From Paenibacillus pasadenensis DSM 19293 (lineage in GTDB: Bacteria; Bacillota; Bacilli; Paenibacillales; Paenibacillaceae), in the NCBI RefSeq assembly GCF_000422485.1, contig NZ_AULW01000015.1, positions 233,126-297,125 on the forward strand: DNA of 64,000 bases, written 5' to 3'. Positions 17,694-26,827 of the stretch are shown piece by piece. The notes below the pieces were generated by a model that did not search any database, was not told the origin of the DNA, and saw only the letters and a program-made list of their open reading frames with translations. Each line of letters begins with the position of its first letter. Position 1 is the first letter of the stretch. A program made the position numbers and the translations under genes.

Positions 17694-18541
17694 GAAGCCG
17701 CCTCCTGGCCTTCCCGCTGCTGCGCGAGCTGCACGAGCTCGCGCTTGATCTCGGCGAGCTGCGTATCGATCCGGGCATCGATGCTGCCGAAGGCGGACCG
17801 GATGACGCAGCCGTGATCCTTCACGGTGGCGTCCGGCAAAATCTGCAGCTCGGCCTGCGAGTCGATCGACAGCTCAAGCTCGTCCCGCGCCGCCTGGACA
17901 GCAGCCAGCTGCGCCGGCGCGACGCAAAGCACGATGACGCCATGCTCCTTTCGCCGGGACAGCGCCTTTTTGACCAGCTCGGCCGCCCAGTCTGGCTCCA
18001 GCGTCAGCTGCCTGCCGACGAGCTTTTCTGCGATCGCGCAGCTCAGCTCGATAAGGAACGGCTCCGCTTCCTGGATGATCTGCTCCCGCATCGCGTAGGA
18101 CGAGGCCAGGATGCCCGACGCTTCCTGGATGCGCTGCTCCCACTCTTCCCGGAGCCGTGCCTCCGCATCGTCGCGGCCGGACTGGAATCCGGCTTCATAG
18201 GCCGCAGACCGGACCTCCTCGACGAGGCGGTCGTCATCGGCGCGCCGCGCATGCCACCACTCGTCCATCTCGCGCTGCGCCTGCTCGAGCATCTCGTCCG
18301 ATCTTCGAGCCGCATCGGCGAGCATGTCGTCCGCGACGCTCCGAGCGTCATCGAGCACTTGCCGCCGCAGCCGGTCCGTCGCTTCGTCGAGAGTCGGCTG
18401 CGGCGGCAGCGCCTCGCCGTCACCCGTCGTGATCGGCGCCTGCATGCCGCCTCCGGCCCGGGCATAAAAGCGTTCGAGCGGCTGAGAGCCGCTCTTGGGC
18501 CGTACATAGGAAGATTTGATGAGATTAGACAATGATGTCAT
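17690..18541 (-). CDS. fliH: Flagellar export ATPase regulator FliH
   Basis: FliH dimers bind FliI and tether it to the C ring. The 283 aa protein has a poorly conserved N-terminus, a long acidic coiled coil (about 85-150) and a C-terminal domain related to V/F-ATPase stalk subunit E, with ALSRRKEHGVIVLCVAPAQ and LQILPDATVKDHGCVIRSAF. It overlaps the end of fliG by 17 bases at its start and shares an ATGA junction with fliI. Confidence 0.92.
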   Translation of the reverse strand: MTSLSNLIKSSYVRPKSGSQPLERFYARAGGGMQAPITTGDGEALPPQPTLDEATDRLRRQVLDDARSVADDMLADAARRSDEMLEQAQREMDEWWHARRADDDRLVEEVRSAAYEAGFQSGRDDAEARLREEWEQRIQEASGILASSYAMREQIIQEAEPFLIELSCAIAEKLVGRQLTLEPDWAAELVKKALSRRKEHGVIVLCVAPAQLAAVQAARDELELSIDSQAELQILPDATVKDHGCVIRSAFGSIDARIDTQLAEIKRELVQLAQQREGQEAAS

Positions 18542-19538
18542 CTCCTCCGCCGCGGGCGATGATGATGTCTCCCGCTTCCTCGAGCCTGCGGATCGTCGCT
18601 ACGATGCGGGTCTGAGCTTCCTCCACGTCACGCAGCCGCACCGGCCCCATGAATTCCATCTCTTCCTTGAACGTCTCGGCCATCCGTTTGGACATGTTGC
18701 GGAAGATCGCTTCCCTGACCTCCTCGCTCGCGACCTTGAGCGCCAGCTGCAGGTCCGCGTTCTCGATGTCGCGGATGATGCGCTGGATCGAGCGGTTGTC
18801 GATGCTGACGATGTCTTCGAAGACGAACATCCGCTTCTTGATCTCTTCGGCAAGCTCCGGATCCTGAATCTCGAGCGAGTCGAGGATCGTCCGCTCGGTG
18901 CCGCGGTCGACGCCGTTCAAGATCTGGACGATCGAATCGATGCCGCCTGCATTCGTATAATCCTGGGTGACGGTCGCCGAGAGCTTCTGCTCGAGCACGC
19001 GCTCGACCTGCGAGATGACATCCGGGGAGGTGCTGTCCATAAGGGCCACCCTGCGCGCGACATCCGCCTGCTTCTCCTGGGGCAGCGAGGAAAGGATATG
19101 GGACGCTTGCTCCGGCTGCAGATAGGACAGCACGAGCGCGATCGTCTGCGGATTCTCGTTTTGGATGAAGTTGAGGATCTGCGTCGGCTCCGCCTTGCGG
19201 GCGAAGTCGAACGGCCGCACCTGCAGCGTCGCCGTCAGGCGGCTCAGCACTTCCTGGGCCTTCTGCGCGCCGAGCGCTTTTTCGAGGATGTCCTTCGCGT
19301 AGGCGATGCCGCCTTGCGAGATGTATTCCTGCGCCAGGCAGATCTGATAGAACTCGCTCATGATCAGGTCCCGCTCCGAGCTGTCGACCTTGCGGACGTT
19401 CGCGATCTCGAGCGTCAGCTGCTCGATCTCTTCCTCCCTCAGGTTTTTGAAGATCTGGGCGGATACTTCCGGGCCGAGCGTAATGAGGAGAATCGCTGCC
19501 TTCTGTCGCCCTGTCAGGGCTTGCATCGCTTTGGACAT
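18525..19538 (-). CDS. fliG: Flagellar motor switch protein FliG
   Basis: FliG is the rotor protein that contacts both the MS ring and the stators. The N-terminal domain (LTGRQKAAILLITLGPEVSA) binds FliF. The middle domain has the EHPQ-related segment at NENPQTIALVLSYLQPEQAS. The C-terminal torque domain carries the charged helix around VASEEVREAIFRNMSKRMAE. Length is 337 aa, as expected. It lies 13 bases after fliF. Confidence 0.98.
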   Translation of the reverse strand: MSKAMQALTGRQKAAILLITLGPEVSAQIFKNLREEEIEQLTLEIANVRKVDSSERDLIMSEFYQICLAQEYISQGGIAYAKDILEKALGAQKAQEVLSRLTATLQVRPFDFARKAEPTQILNFIQNENPQTIALVLSYLQPEQASHILSSLPQEKQADVARRVALMDSTSPDVISQVERVLEQKLSATVTQDYTNAGGIDSIVQILNGVDRGTERTILDSLEIQDPELAEEIKKRMFVFEDIVSIDNRSIQRIIRDIENADLQLALKVASEEVREAIFRNMSKRMAETFKEEMEFMGPVRLRDVEEAQTRIVATIRRLEEAGDIIIARGGGDDIIV

Positions 19539-19551
19539 GGCGAGAGCCCTC

Positions 19552-21117
19552 CTATTCTTCTACAAGCCAGGTGCGGAGCAGATTGACGAACTCATCCGGC
19601 TTGCGCTTGGCGAGAGTTTCGAGATTTTTGCGTACCTGGCTGTCGTTGCTGACGCTGTCGAGATTGATGGAAGGATATTCGACCCGCGGAGACAGCTCTT
19701 CGATCGTCTCTTCGACCGCATTCTGCCGTCTTCTGCGGATGGCGAAGATGATGCCCGCCACGAGCGCCGCAGCCGCGACTCCGATCGCCGCCCACCAGAT
19801 GCCGGACAGCCCTGCCGTGCCGGATGCCGAAGCCGCCTGGGCGAAGTTCTGCCCGATGACCGAAACTTTTTTGGCGATCAGCTCGTCATTGGTTACATCC
19901 TGGCCGGAATCGATCAGTTGCGACCGGACGAAGGAAGTCAGATATTGGGTGATTTGATCTTGCGTTTCCTGGTTTAATAGATTGATAGGAAGTCCTACGC
20001 TGATGCTGAGGTCCTTCACCGCGTACGGCCCCCCGACGACCGTATTTTTGATCCGGTTCACGTCGTAGTTGGTCGTACGGTCGCTTTTTTCGGAAGTGCT
20101 GGACCCCGTCGCGGAGGAAGAGTAGTTCGGCACGTCCGTCTCGCCCGTGCCCGCAACGCCGCCCGGATCTCCCGAGGACCCCTCGGTGCTTTCGGTCGAC
20201 TCCTGCTGGCTGATGATGATGCCGTTGTTTCCATTGTCGTCCAGCGGCCTGACGAGATCCTCGACCCGGTTCGTCTGATCGAAATTCAGGCTGCTGGTGA
20301 CGCTGACGACGAGATTCTCGCTCCCTAGCATCGGCCCGAGGAACTGCTCGATGTTCCGCTTCAGCTCCGCCTCGTATTTCTTCTTGATCTGGAAGAGCGA
20401 ATCCGCGCTGCCCGTGCTGCCTGGCGCGCCGCCCGCCTTCTCGGAAGGATTGAGCTCGCCTTGCGGGCTCGTGATGGTGATGTCCTCCACTCTCAGATTC
20501 GGCACCGAGGTCTTCACCAGATTGAAGTAGCCGTCGATCTCGTCCTGGCTCGGACGGAAGCCCGGCTTGAACTTCATCACAACGGACGCGCTCGCGCCGG
20601 ACTCTTCTTGCGTCTGGGCGAATACGCTCTCCTTCGGCAGATTGACGACGACCTTCGTCGAGGATACGCCTTGCATCGCATTGAGCAGCTGCTGGATTTC
20701 TCCGTTCAGCGCGTTTTTGTAGCGGACGTTGAATTCATTGTCCGTCATGCCGAACTGCGACGAGCTCGCGCTGAACGCCTCAAAGCCGATCGAGCCGTTC
20801 TGCACGAGGCCTTGGGACCCCGCTCCTACGCGGATCCGGTCCGCCTCGCTGCTTGGCACCGCGATCGAGCTGCCGCCGTTTTCGAGCTTGTAGGCGACCT
20901 TGCTGCTGTCCAGATAGTTGATGATGGCCTGAGCGTCGGTCGTATCCAGCTCGTTGAATACCGTTTCATACTGCGTCTTGCTCAAGATCGACGTCAGCAG
21001 GATGATGGTGAGCAGCAGCACGCCCAGCGTGGCTCCCAGCCAGATTTTCTGCCTTTTCCCCATCGCGCCCCAATAATTTTTCACCGACGCGCTATATCGG
21101 GCTATCGTTTCATTCAC
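19552..21117 (-). CDS. fliF: Flagellar MS-ring protein FliF
   Basis: FliF forms the MS ring that founds the basal body. There are two membrane helices, at about residues 26-46 (WLGATLGVLLLTIILLTSIL) and about 440-465 (GIWWAAIGVAAAALVAGIIF), with ring-building motifs between them (RVGAGSQGLVQNGSIGFEAF and the FNVRYKNALNGEIQQ region). The C-terminal tail (NLETLAKRKPDEFVNLLRTW) binds FliG. The start is GTG 21117 after GGGGTG; a nearby ATG is out of frame. Length 521 aa. Confidence 0.97.
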   Translation of the reverse strand: MNETIARYSASVKNYWGAMGKRQKIWLGATLGVLLLTIILLTSILSKTQYETVFNELDTTDAQAIINYLDSSKVAYKLENGGSSIAVPSSEADRIRVGAGSQGLVQNGSIGFEAFSASSSQFGMTDNEFNVRYKNALNGEIQQLLNAMQGVSSTKVVVNLPKESVFAQTQEESGASASVVMKFKPGFRPSQDEIDGYFNLVKTSVPNLRVEDITITSPQGELNPSEKAGGAPGSTGSADSLFQIKKKYEAELKRNIEQFLGPMLGSENLVVSVTSSLNFDQTNRVEDLVRPLDDNGNNGIIISQQESTESTEGSSGDPGGVAGTGETDVPNYSSSATGSSTSEKSDRTTNYDVNRIKNTVVGGPYAVKDLSISVGLPINLLNQETQDQITQYLTSFVRSQLIDSGQDVTNDELIAKKVSVIGQNFAQAASASGTAGLSGIWWAAIGVAAAALVAGIIFAIRRRRQNAVEETIEELSPRVEYPSINLDSVSNDSQVRKNLETLAKRKPDEFVNLLRTWLVEE

Positions 21118-21156
21118 GTTTTCACCCCGCAGATTGCTGTTCCCTCAGGCAAGATC

Positions 21157-21468
21157 CTAGATTTGCATGCGCATGATGTCCTGATAAGCCTCGACCGCTT
21201 TGTTCCGGACCTGCGTCACGAGCTGCAGGGTCAGCTGCGCTTGCTGCGAGACGATCATGACCTGCGAGATGTCCGCCTGGCCGATCAAATACTCGTTGTT
21301 TACTTTATGTACGGCTTGTTCCTGCGCGCTTGCGCTGTCAATCGCGTTTTTCAGCACGTTGGCGAAGCTTTCGCTGAGCTCGCTCGGGCTCCCGGCCGCA
21401 GGCGCGGCCTTTTGAGCGATCGAAGCCGGCTGCTGCAGCTGCGAGAGGGCGATCGGCTGAATCATCAT
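21157..21468 (-). CDS. fliE: Flagellar hook-basal body protein FliE
   Basis: FliE joins the MS ring to the rod and is among the first proteins exported. The 103 aa product contains the family block SFANVLKNAIDSASAQEQAV and the C-terminal LVTQVRNKAVEAYQDIMRMQ. ATG 21468 follows GGAGG; a second ATG three bases on is also possible. It lies between flgC and fliF as in all Bacilli. Confidence 0.96.
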   Translation of the reverse strand: MMIQPIALSQLQQPASIAQKAAPAAGSPSELSESFANVLKNAIDSASAQEQAVHKVNNEYLIGQADISQVMIVSQQAQLTLQLVTQVRNKAVEAYQDIMRMQI

Positions 21469-21504
21469 TCATCTCCTCCACGTTCCATTGATTTTATCTA
21501 CGGC

Positions 21505-21951
21505 TTATTTGCCGATTTCAAGCGCCTTGACGAACATGGCCTTCGTCGCGTTCAGCGCCGTCACGTTCGCTTCATAGGCTCGCGAAGCCGAGATCATGTC
21601 GACCATCTCTTTGGCCACATCGACGTTCGGCATCCTTACATAACCGCTAGCGTCCGCATCCGGGTGGTTTGGATTGTAGACGAGCTTTTCCGGAGACTGG
21701 TCCTCCACGATCCGGGTCGCCTTCACGCCCTTGCTCGCCTCTCCCATCTCGCTCCGCAGCATCGAGTCGAAGCTTCCCGCCTTCATCGGCTCCAGCACGA
21801 CCATCTTCCGCTTGTAGGGCTGGAACTGCCCATCGACAAACGAACCGCGCGTCGTCTCCGCGTTGGCGATATTGGACGAGACGACGTCCATCCTCAGCCG
21901 TTGGGCCGTCAGCGCCGAAGCGCTGATATCGAAACCGTTGCTCAGCTTCAT
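21505..21951 (-). CDS. flgC: Flagellar proximal rod protein FlgC
   Basis: FlgC is a proximal rod subunit. The N-terminal helix (FDISASALTAQRLRMDVVSS) with NIANAETTRG and the C-terminal PNVDVAKEMVDMISASRAYE are the classic rod-protein motifs. Length is 148 aa, normal. It lies only 3 bases after flgB, so the two are almost certainly co-translated. Confidence 0.97.
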   Translation of the reverse strand: MKLSNGFDISASALTAQRLRMDVVSSNIANAETTRGSFVDGQFQPYKRKMVVLEPMKAGSFDSMLRSEMGEASKGVKATRIVEDQSPEKLVYNPNHPDADASGYVRMPNVDVAKEMVDMISASRAYEANVTALNATKAMFVKALEIGK

Positions 21952-21954
21952 CCG

Positions 21955-22368
21955 TTACCCTCTCCCGTCGATCGCAGTCCGCAGCATCGTAATTTCATGG
22001 TTGATCTGCTGAACATAGGAATTGTATTTCAGCTGGTTTTTGGCCAGCAGCGCCATTTCCCGCTCCACATCGACATTGCTGCCGTTGTTGTTCATGACGG
22101 AAGTCTCGTCCGTCACGAGTTTTGGCGCTGGAACTGAGGCCCCTGGACCTATTGGAAGATGTCTTTCATTGGTTCTTATTAGTTCCAATGTCCCACTACC
22201 TGACGTCCCAAGCTGCTCCGCCAGCAACTCTTCGAACACGAGCTCCGAGCGTTTGAAAAACGGAGTTTCCGCATTGGAGATGTTGTCTGAAATAATCTGC
22301 TGTCTGGATTCAGCAGCCCTCATCGCGCCGACGAGTCTTCCGAAATCCGCGCCTCCCAAGACATTCAA
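21955..22368 (-). CDS. flgB: Flagellar proximal rod protein FlgB, first gene of the fla/che operon
   Basis: FlgB is a proximal rod subunit with the conserved segment RAAESRQQIISDNISNAETP. The product is 137 aa. No ATG is in frame near the expected start; I infer TTG 22368, which places the NISN motif at the same distance from the N-terminus as in B. subtilis, with GGTGA upstream as a modest ribosome site. TTG 22359 is an alternative. The inefficient start of the first gene may limit expression of the whole basal body. Confidence 0.93.
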   Translation of the reverse strand: MNVLGGADFGRLVGAMRAAESRQQIISDNISNAETPFFKRSELVFEELLAEQLGTSGSGTLELIRTNERHLPIGPGASVPAPKLVTDETSVMNNNGSNVDVEREMALLAKNQLKYNSYVQQINHEITMLRTAIDGRG

Positions 22369-22500
22369 CGCCTCTTCACCACTTTCCCGACGTTATCTAT
22401 AACATGATATTCCACATTTCTTTCGACAATCCTTCTTTCTTCGACATCGAAAATTAAAAAAATGAGAATTCAATGTCGAGATTTGCCGACACGCTTATCT
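22369..22500 (-). promoter_or_regulatory. AT-rich upstream region of the fla/che operon with repeated TGTCGA motifs
   Basis: This segment is far richer in A/T than its surroundings. On the minus strand, TTGTCGAAAGAAA (22417-22429) and ATGTCGAAGAAAG (22435-22447) form direct repeats 18 bases apart. A third copy is inverted at 22474-22479 (TGTCGA on the plus strand), giving a TCGACAT...ATGTCGA inverted repeat. A possible sigma-A promoter uses TTGTCG with TATCAT or TGTTAT, but neither spacing is ideal. I see no clear sigma-D promoter and no full CodY box. Confidence 0.45.
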
Positions 22501-22535
22501 TCCTAAATTTCCATATTTATTACAATGAGAAATAA

Positions 22536-22561
22536 GCCCTATCTCTATATGAAGATAGGGC
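22536..22561 (-). terminator. Hairpin terminator downstream of codY
   Basis: A perfect 9-bp stem, GCCCTATCT with AGATAGGGC, encloses an 8-base loop. Read on the minus strand it lies about 25 bases after the codY stop and is followed by TTATTTCT, a weak U-tract. It separates the codY operon from fla/che transcription. Confidence 0.65.
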
Positions 22562-22585
22562 CTTTTCGGGACTTTAGTCTCATAT

Positions 22586-23356
22586 TCAGTTCTTCATTTT
22601 GCTCAATTCTTCCAGAAGTTGATGATTCAGGATGCGGATATAGGTCCCTTTCATCCCTAAGGATCGCGTTTCGATAACTCCCGCACTTTCAAGTTTGCGT
22701 AGCGCGTTTACGATAACGGACCTAGTAATTCCGACCCGGTCCGCGATCTTCGATGCGACGAGCAGCCCTTCCTTCGCCTCGAGCTCGTCGAAGATATGCT
22801 CGACCGCCTCCAGCTCGCTGAACGACAGCGAGCCCATCGCCACGGCGACGACGGCGCGGCTCCTCGCCTCGAGGGCGAGCTCTTCCGCGCGTTCGCGCAA
22901 AATCTCCATCCCGACGATCGTCGAGCCGTATTCGGCAAGGATAAGGTCATCGTCATCGAACGCGCCGCTCGGCCGGGACAGGACGACGGTGCCCAGCCGG
23001 TCCCCGCCGCCCGTTACCGGAACGACGCTCATGATCTCCTGCGTGCCCATGAACGGAAAGACGGCCGCGATGCCGGGATCAGGCTCGACATTGGTCGCCG
23101 GCTCGCTCATGACCAGAAACCGGCTGTTGCTGTCCGCCGGAAAGCGCGGCTCGTCGGCGGCCATGCTGCGGAACTGCTCATGATCGAATCGGTCGACCGC
23201 CGCGCAGCCGAGAATCTTGCCTCTGCGGCTGACGACGAATACGTTCGCCTGGATGACCGTGCTGAGCACCTCGGCCATTTCCCTGAAATTCAACGCCTTG
23301 CCTGCCGCTCGCTGCAGCAGGCGATTGAGCGTCCTTGTCTTGGTCAATAAAGTCAT
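22586..23356 (-). CDS. codY: GTP/branched-chain amino acid-sensing global regulator CodY
   Basis: CodY represses hundreds of stationary-phase and nitrogen genes when GTP and Ile/Leu/Val are high. The N-terminal GAF domain (about 1-155) includes [15 protein letters not shown] and [15 protein letters not shown]; the C-terminal winged helix carries the recognition helix in [20 protein letters not shown]. Length is 256 aa, close to B. subtilis (259). It is the last gene of the trmFO-hslV-hslU-codY block, 33 bases after hslU, and lies immediately upstream of the fla/che operon, which CodY represses in B. subtilis. Confidence 0.97.
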   Translation of the reverse strand: MTLLTKTRTLNRLLQRAAGKALNFREMAEVLSTVIQANVFVVSRRGKILGCAAVDRFDHEQFRSMAADEPRFPADSNSRFLVMSEPATNVEPDPGIAAVFPFMGTQEIMSVVPVTGGGDRLGTVVLSRPSGAFDDDDLILAEYGSTIVGMEILRERAEELALEARSRAVVAVAMGSLSFSELEAVEHIFDELEAKEGLLVASKIADRVGITRSVIVNALRKLESAGVIETRSLGMKGTYIRILNHQLLEELSKMKN

Positions 23357-23389
23357 TGGTATGGTTGCCCCCCGAACCCCTCTGCTTCT

Positions 23390-24781
23390 CTACAGAATAT
23401 ATTGGCTCAGATCGCGGTTCTGGGCGATCGAGCCGAGCTTCTCCCTAACGTACTCCGGCGTGATGTTCAAGCTCTCGAGCGTCAAATCAGGCGCTTCGAA
23501 GCTCAGATCCTCCAGCAGCTTCTCCAGAATCGTATGGAGACGGCGAGCTCCGATGTTCTCCGTGTTGCGGTTCACTTCCGCGGCGATGGACGCCAGCTCC
23601 GCGATCGCCTCGTCGGAGAACGTGATCTCGATGCCCTCCGTCGACAGCAGCGCCGCATATTGCTTCGTCAGCGCGTTTTTCGGCTCCTTGAGAATCTGGA
23701 TGAAGTCCTCGAGGCTGAGCGAGGTCAGCTCCACGCGGATCGGAAAGCGGCCTTGGAGCTCCGGGATGAGATCCGACGGCTTGGACACATGGAACGCTCC
23801 GGCCGCGATGAACAGCATATAGTCCGTCTTGACGGCGCCGTACTTGGTCATGATCGTCGAGCCCTCGACGATCGGCAGGATGTCCCGCTGTACGCCTTCT
23901 CTCGATACGTCCGGACCGGAACCTTTGGACGGACTGGCGATCTTGTCGATCTCGTCCAGGAACACGATGCCGGACTGCTCCGCGCGGCTCACCGATTCGG
24001 CGATCACATCGTCCATGTCGATCAGCTTCGCCGCTTCCTCTTGCGTCAGCACCTTGCGCGCGTCCTTCACGGACAGCTTGCGGCGCTTCGTCCGCTTCGG
24101 CATGAACTGCCCCATGATCTCCTGCATGTTCATGCCCATCATCTCGTTGCCTTGGCCGCCCAGCATATCCAGCATGTTCGGCGACGTGTCCTCCACGTCC
24201 AGCTCCAGCATTTCCTTCTCGAGCTCGCCGGCCAGCAGCTTGACGCGGACCGCCTGCCGCTTCGCCGCCAGCTCCGGCTCGGACGAGCGGTCCTCCGGCT
24301 CAGGCTCGCGAGCGCCGCCGAACAGCATCTCGAGCGGGTTCTTGCCGCCCTTCGGCTTGGAGCGGGACGGCTCGAGCAGCTCCACGAGCCGCTCGTTCGC
24401 CAGCTCCTCCGCCTTGTCCTTGACCTTTTCCATCCGCTCCGCCTTCACCATGCGGATGGCGACCTCGACCAGATCGCGGATCATCGCCTCGACGTCGCGG
24501 CCGACATAGCCGACTTCCGTAAACTTCGTCGCTTCGACCTTTACGAACGGGGCTCCGACCAGCTTGGCCAGCCGACGCGCGATCTCCGTCTTGCCGACGC
24601 CGGTCGGCCCGATCATGAGAATGTTCTTCGGCACGATCTCGTCCCTCAGGCTTTCCTCGAGGCGGCTGCGGCGATAGCGGTTGCGCAGCGCTACGGCGAC
24701 GGAGCGCTTGGCCTGCTTCTGTCCGACGATATATTTGTCCAGCTCGGCGACGATCTGACGCGGGGTCATGGCTTCCTTCAC
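23390..24781 (-). CDS. hslU: ATP-dependent protease ATPase subunit HslU (ClpY)
   Basis: HslU is the AAA+ unfoldase that feeds the HslV peptidase. Walker A GPTGVGKT is at residues 58-65, Walker B in [13 protein letters not shown], with the helical I-domain (about 110-245) between them and the C-terminal [15 protein letters not shown] sensor-2 region. GTG 24781 is chosen because AAGGAG lies 9 bases upstream and it places TPRQIV at the same distance from the N-terminus as in B. subtilis; ATG 24769 is an alternative. Length 463 aa. It follows hslV by 55 bases. Confidence 0.97.
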   Translation of the reverse strand: MKEAMTPRQIVAELDKYIVGQKQAKRSVAVALRNRYRRSRLEESLRDEIVPKNILMIGPTGVGKTEIARRLAKLVGAPFVKVEATKFTEVGYVGRDVEAMIRDLVEVAIRMVKAERMEKVKDKAEELANERLVELLEPSRSKPKGGKNPLEMLFGGAREPEPEDRSSEPELAAKRQAVRVKLLAGELEKEMLELDVEDTSPNMLDMLGGQGNEMMGMNMQEIMGQFMPKRTKRRKLSVKDARKVLTQEEAAKLIDMDDVIAESVSRAEQSGIVFLDEIDKIASPSKGSGPDVSREGVQRDILPIVEGSTIMTKYGAVKTDYMLFIAAGAFHVSKPSDLIPELQGRFPIRVELTSLSLEDFIQILKEPKNALTKQYAALLSTEGIEITFSDEAIAELASIAAEVNRNTENIGARRLHTILEKLLEDLSFEAPDLTLESLNITPEYVREKLGSIAQNRDLSQYIL

Positions 24782-24836
24782 CCGAAATCACTCCTTTTCG
24801 TGTAGGGGACGGCTGCTCCGGCACGACCGATCAACC

Positions 24837-25379
24837 TTATACTTCCTCGACGATAATGCTATGGTTCGTGAAAACGCAAATTTCCGCGGCGGTCTCGAGC
24901 GCCGCTTGCGCCATCTCGCGCGCGCTCAGGTTCGGCGCATGCTTCTTGAGGGCTCTGGCCGCGGCCAAGGCGAAGCTGCCGCCCGAGCCGATCGCCAGGA
25001 TGCCGTCATCCGGCTCGATGACCTCGCCGTTGCCGGAGATGAGCAGCAGGCCGGTCTCGTCCATGACGAGCAGCATCGCCTCCAGGCGACGCAGCACGCG
25101 GTCCGAACGCCATTCCTTGGCCAGCTCGACCGCCGCCCGCTGCAAATTCCCGTGATGCTCCTCCAGCTTGCCTTCGAACTTCTCGAACAGCGTGATCGCG
25201 TCCGCGACCGATCCGGCGAAGCCAGCCGCCACCTTGCCCCGGTACAGGCGCCTTACTTTTTTGGCCGAGCCCTTCATGATCATGCTGTTGCCGAAAGTGA
25301 CCTGTCCGTCGCCCGCGATCGCGCCTTTGCCGTCATGCCGCACCGCGCAGATCGTCGTTGCATGAAATTGCATTTCCAC
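24837..25379 (-). CDS. hslV: ATP-dependent protease peptidase subunit HslV (ClpQ)
   Basis: HslV is the proteasome-like peptidase of the HslUV complex. It contains the family core [35 protein letters not shown] and [20 protein letters not shown]. The TTI motif that yields the catalytic threonine lies about 8 residues in ([13 protein letters not shown]). B. subtilis ClpQ uses an N-terminal serine from an MSSFHATTI start; here no serine precedes the TT, so the classical threonine should be the nucleophile. GTG 25379 is 7 bases from GGAGG; ATG 25385 and ATG 25373 are alternatives. Confidence 0.94.
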   Translation of the reverse strand: MEMQFHATTICAVRHDGKGAIAGDGQVTFGNSMIMKGSAKKVRRLYRGKVAAGFAGSVADAITLFEKFEGKLEEHHGNLQRAAVELAKEWRSDRVLRRLEAMLLVMDETGLLLISGNGEVIEPDDGILAIGSGGSFALAAARALKKHAPNLSAREMAQAALETAAEICVFTNHSIIVEEV

Positions 25380-25405
25380 GTCCATTCCTCCTTTGGCCTT
25401 GCGGT

Positions 25406-26734
25406 CTAGCGGCCCCCGCCGAGCCGCTCCAGCTTGAATTGCTCCAGCGAGGACAAAGCCCGGTTCGCGATATGCTCGTTCTTTTCCTTTTTATTGCGGA
25501 TGCGCTGCTCCGGCGGCGGGAACAGCCCGAAGTTCGCATTCATCGGCTGAAAATGGCGGAAGTCCGCCGTCGTGATGTAATGGGCCATGCTGCCGAGCGC
25601 CGTCTCCTTCGGCAGCACGAGCGGCTCGAGGCCGCGCGCGAGGCGGCCGGCGTTGAGGCCGGCCAGCATGCCCGAAGCGGCCGATTCGACGTATCCTTCG
25701 ACTCCGGTCATCTGGCCGGCGAAGAACAGGTTATCCCGTCCCTTGAACTGATAGGTCGCCTCGAGCAGCTTGGGCGAGTTGATGAACGTATTGCGGTGCA
25801 TGACGCCATAGCGCACGAACTCGGCGTTTTCCAGGCCCGGGATGAGCGAGAACACCCGCTTCTGCTCGCCCCATTTGAGATGCGTCTGGAAGCCGACCAG
25901 ATTGTAGAGCGTGCCCGCGGCGTTGTCCTGGCGCAGCTGGATGACCGCATGCGGCTGCTTGCCCGTACGGGGATCGACGAGCCCGACCGGCTTCATCGGA
26001 CCGAACAGCACGGTCTGCTTGCCGCGCTGGGCCATCACCTCGATCGGCATGCAGCCTTCGAAGTACACTTCCTTCTCGAAGTCCTTGAGCGCGGCCGTCT
26101 CCGCCGTGACGAGCGCTTCGTGGAAGCGTTCGAATTCCTCTTCGTTCATCGGGCAGTTCAGGTAGGCCGCTTCGCCCTTGTCGTAGCGGGAAGCGAGGAA
26201 CACCTTCTCCATATCTATGGAATCCTTCTCGACGATAGGAGCGGCAGCGTCATAAAAATAAAAATATTCTTCGCCCATGAGCTCCTTGATCTCGGCCGAA
26301 AGGCTCGGCGCGGTCAGCGGGCCCGTCGCGATGACGGTAATGCCGTCCTGCGGAATCTCGGCGATCTCTTCATTGTGGACCGTGACGAGCGGATGCTCGC
26401 GCAGCGTGCCGGTGATGTCGCCGGAAAATCCGTCGCGGTCGACCGCAAGCGCGCCGCCGGCCGGCACGGCATTGCGGTCGGCCGCCGCCAGGACGAGCGA
26501 GTCCATGCGGCGCATTTCTTCTTTGAGGACGCCGACGGCGTTGGCCAGGCCGTTCGCCCGCAAGCTGTTGCTGCAGACGAGCTCGGCGAATTTATCGGTA
26601 TGATGGGCCGGCGTCTGCTTCACCGGCCGCATTTCGTAGAGCTTGACCTCGACGCCTTGGGAAGCGATCTGCCAGGCGGCCTCGCTGCCTGCGAGCCCGG
26701 CTCCGATGACGGTTACTGGGGGAATGGATGACAA
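25406..26734 (-). CDS. trmFO: Folate/FAD-dependent tRNA uridine-54 C5-methyltransferase TrmFO
   Basis: TrmFO makes ribothymidine 54 in the tRNA T-loop, using methylene-tetrahydrofolate and FADH2. The FAD-binding [11 protein letters not shown] motif is at the N-terminus. The two reaction cysteines are Cys54 ([12 protein letters not shown]) and the one in [15 protein letters not shown]. Length is 442 aa, normal. The start is TTG 26734, 8 bases after GAGG. In B. subtilis the recombinase codV follows; here the next gene is hslV, after about 26 bases. Confidence 0.97.
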   Translation of the reverse strand: MSSIPPVTVIGAGLAGSEAAWQIASQGVEVKLYEMRPVKQTPAHHTDKFAELVCSNSLRANGLANAVGVLKEEMRRMDSLVLAAADRNAVPAGGALAVDRDGFSGDITGTLREHPLVTVHNEEIAEIPQDGITVIATGPLTAPSLSAEIKELMGEEYFYFYDAAAPIVEKDSIDMEKVFLASRYDKGEAAYLNCPMNEEEFERFHEALVTAETAALKDFEKEVYFEGCMPIEVMAQRGKQTVLFGPMKPVGLVDPRTGKQPHAVIQLRQDNAAGTLYNLVGFQTHLKWGEQKRVFSLIPGLENAEFVRYGVMHRNTFINSPKLLEATYQFKGRDNLFFAGQMTGVEGYVESAASGMLAGLNAGRLARGLEPLVLPKETALGSMAHYITTADFRHFQPMNANFGLFPPPEQRIRNKKEKNEHIANRALSSLEQFKLERLGGGR

Positions 26735-26782
26735 GTGCGATTCCTCTCTTTCTTTAAGTCCAAAACGGCCCGAACAACCGCA

Positions 26783-26818
26783 GGGAAGCGGAAGGCGGGT
26801 GTCCGCTTTCCGCTTCCC
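26783..26818 (-). terminator. Long hairpin between topA and trmFO
   Basis: A 16-bp stem (GGGAAGCGGAAGGCGG with CCGCTTTCCGCTTCCC, one G-U pair) with a 4-base loop sits 10 bases after the topA stop. No run of T follows in either direction, so it may attenuate or stabilise mRNA rather than terminate fully. Confidence 0.45.
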
Positions 26819-26827
26819 GCTGATGGG

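Noticed and set aside
22441..22480. CodY box upstream of flgB
   Set aside because: Only one half (AATTTTC) matches the AATTTTCWGAAAATT consensus; the second half does not, so I do not call it.
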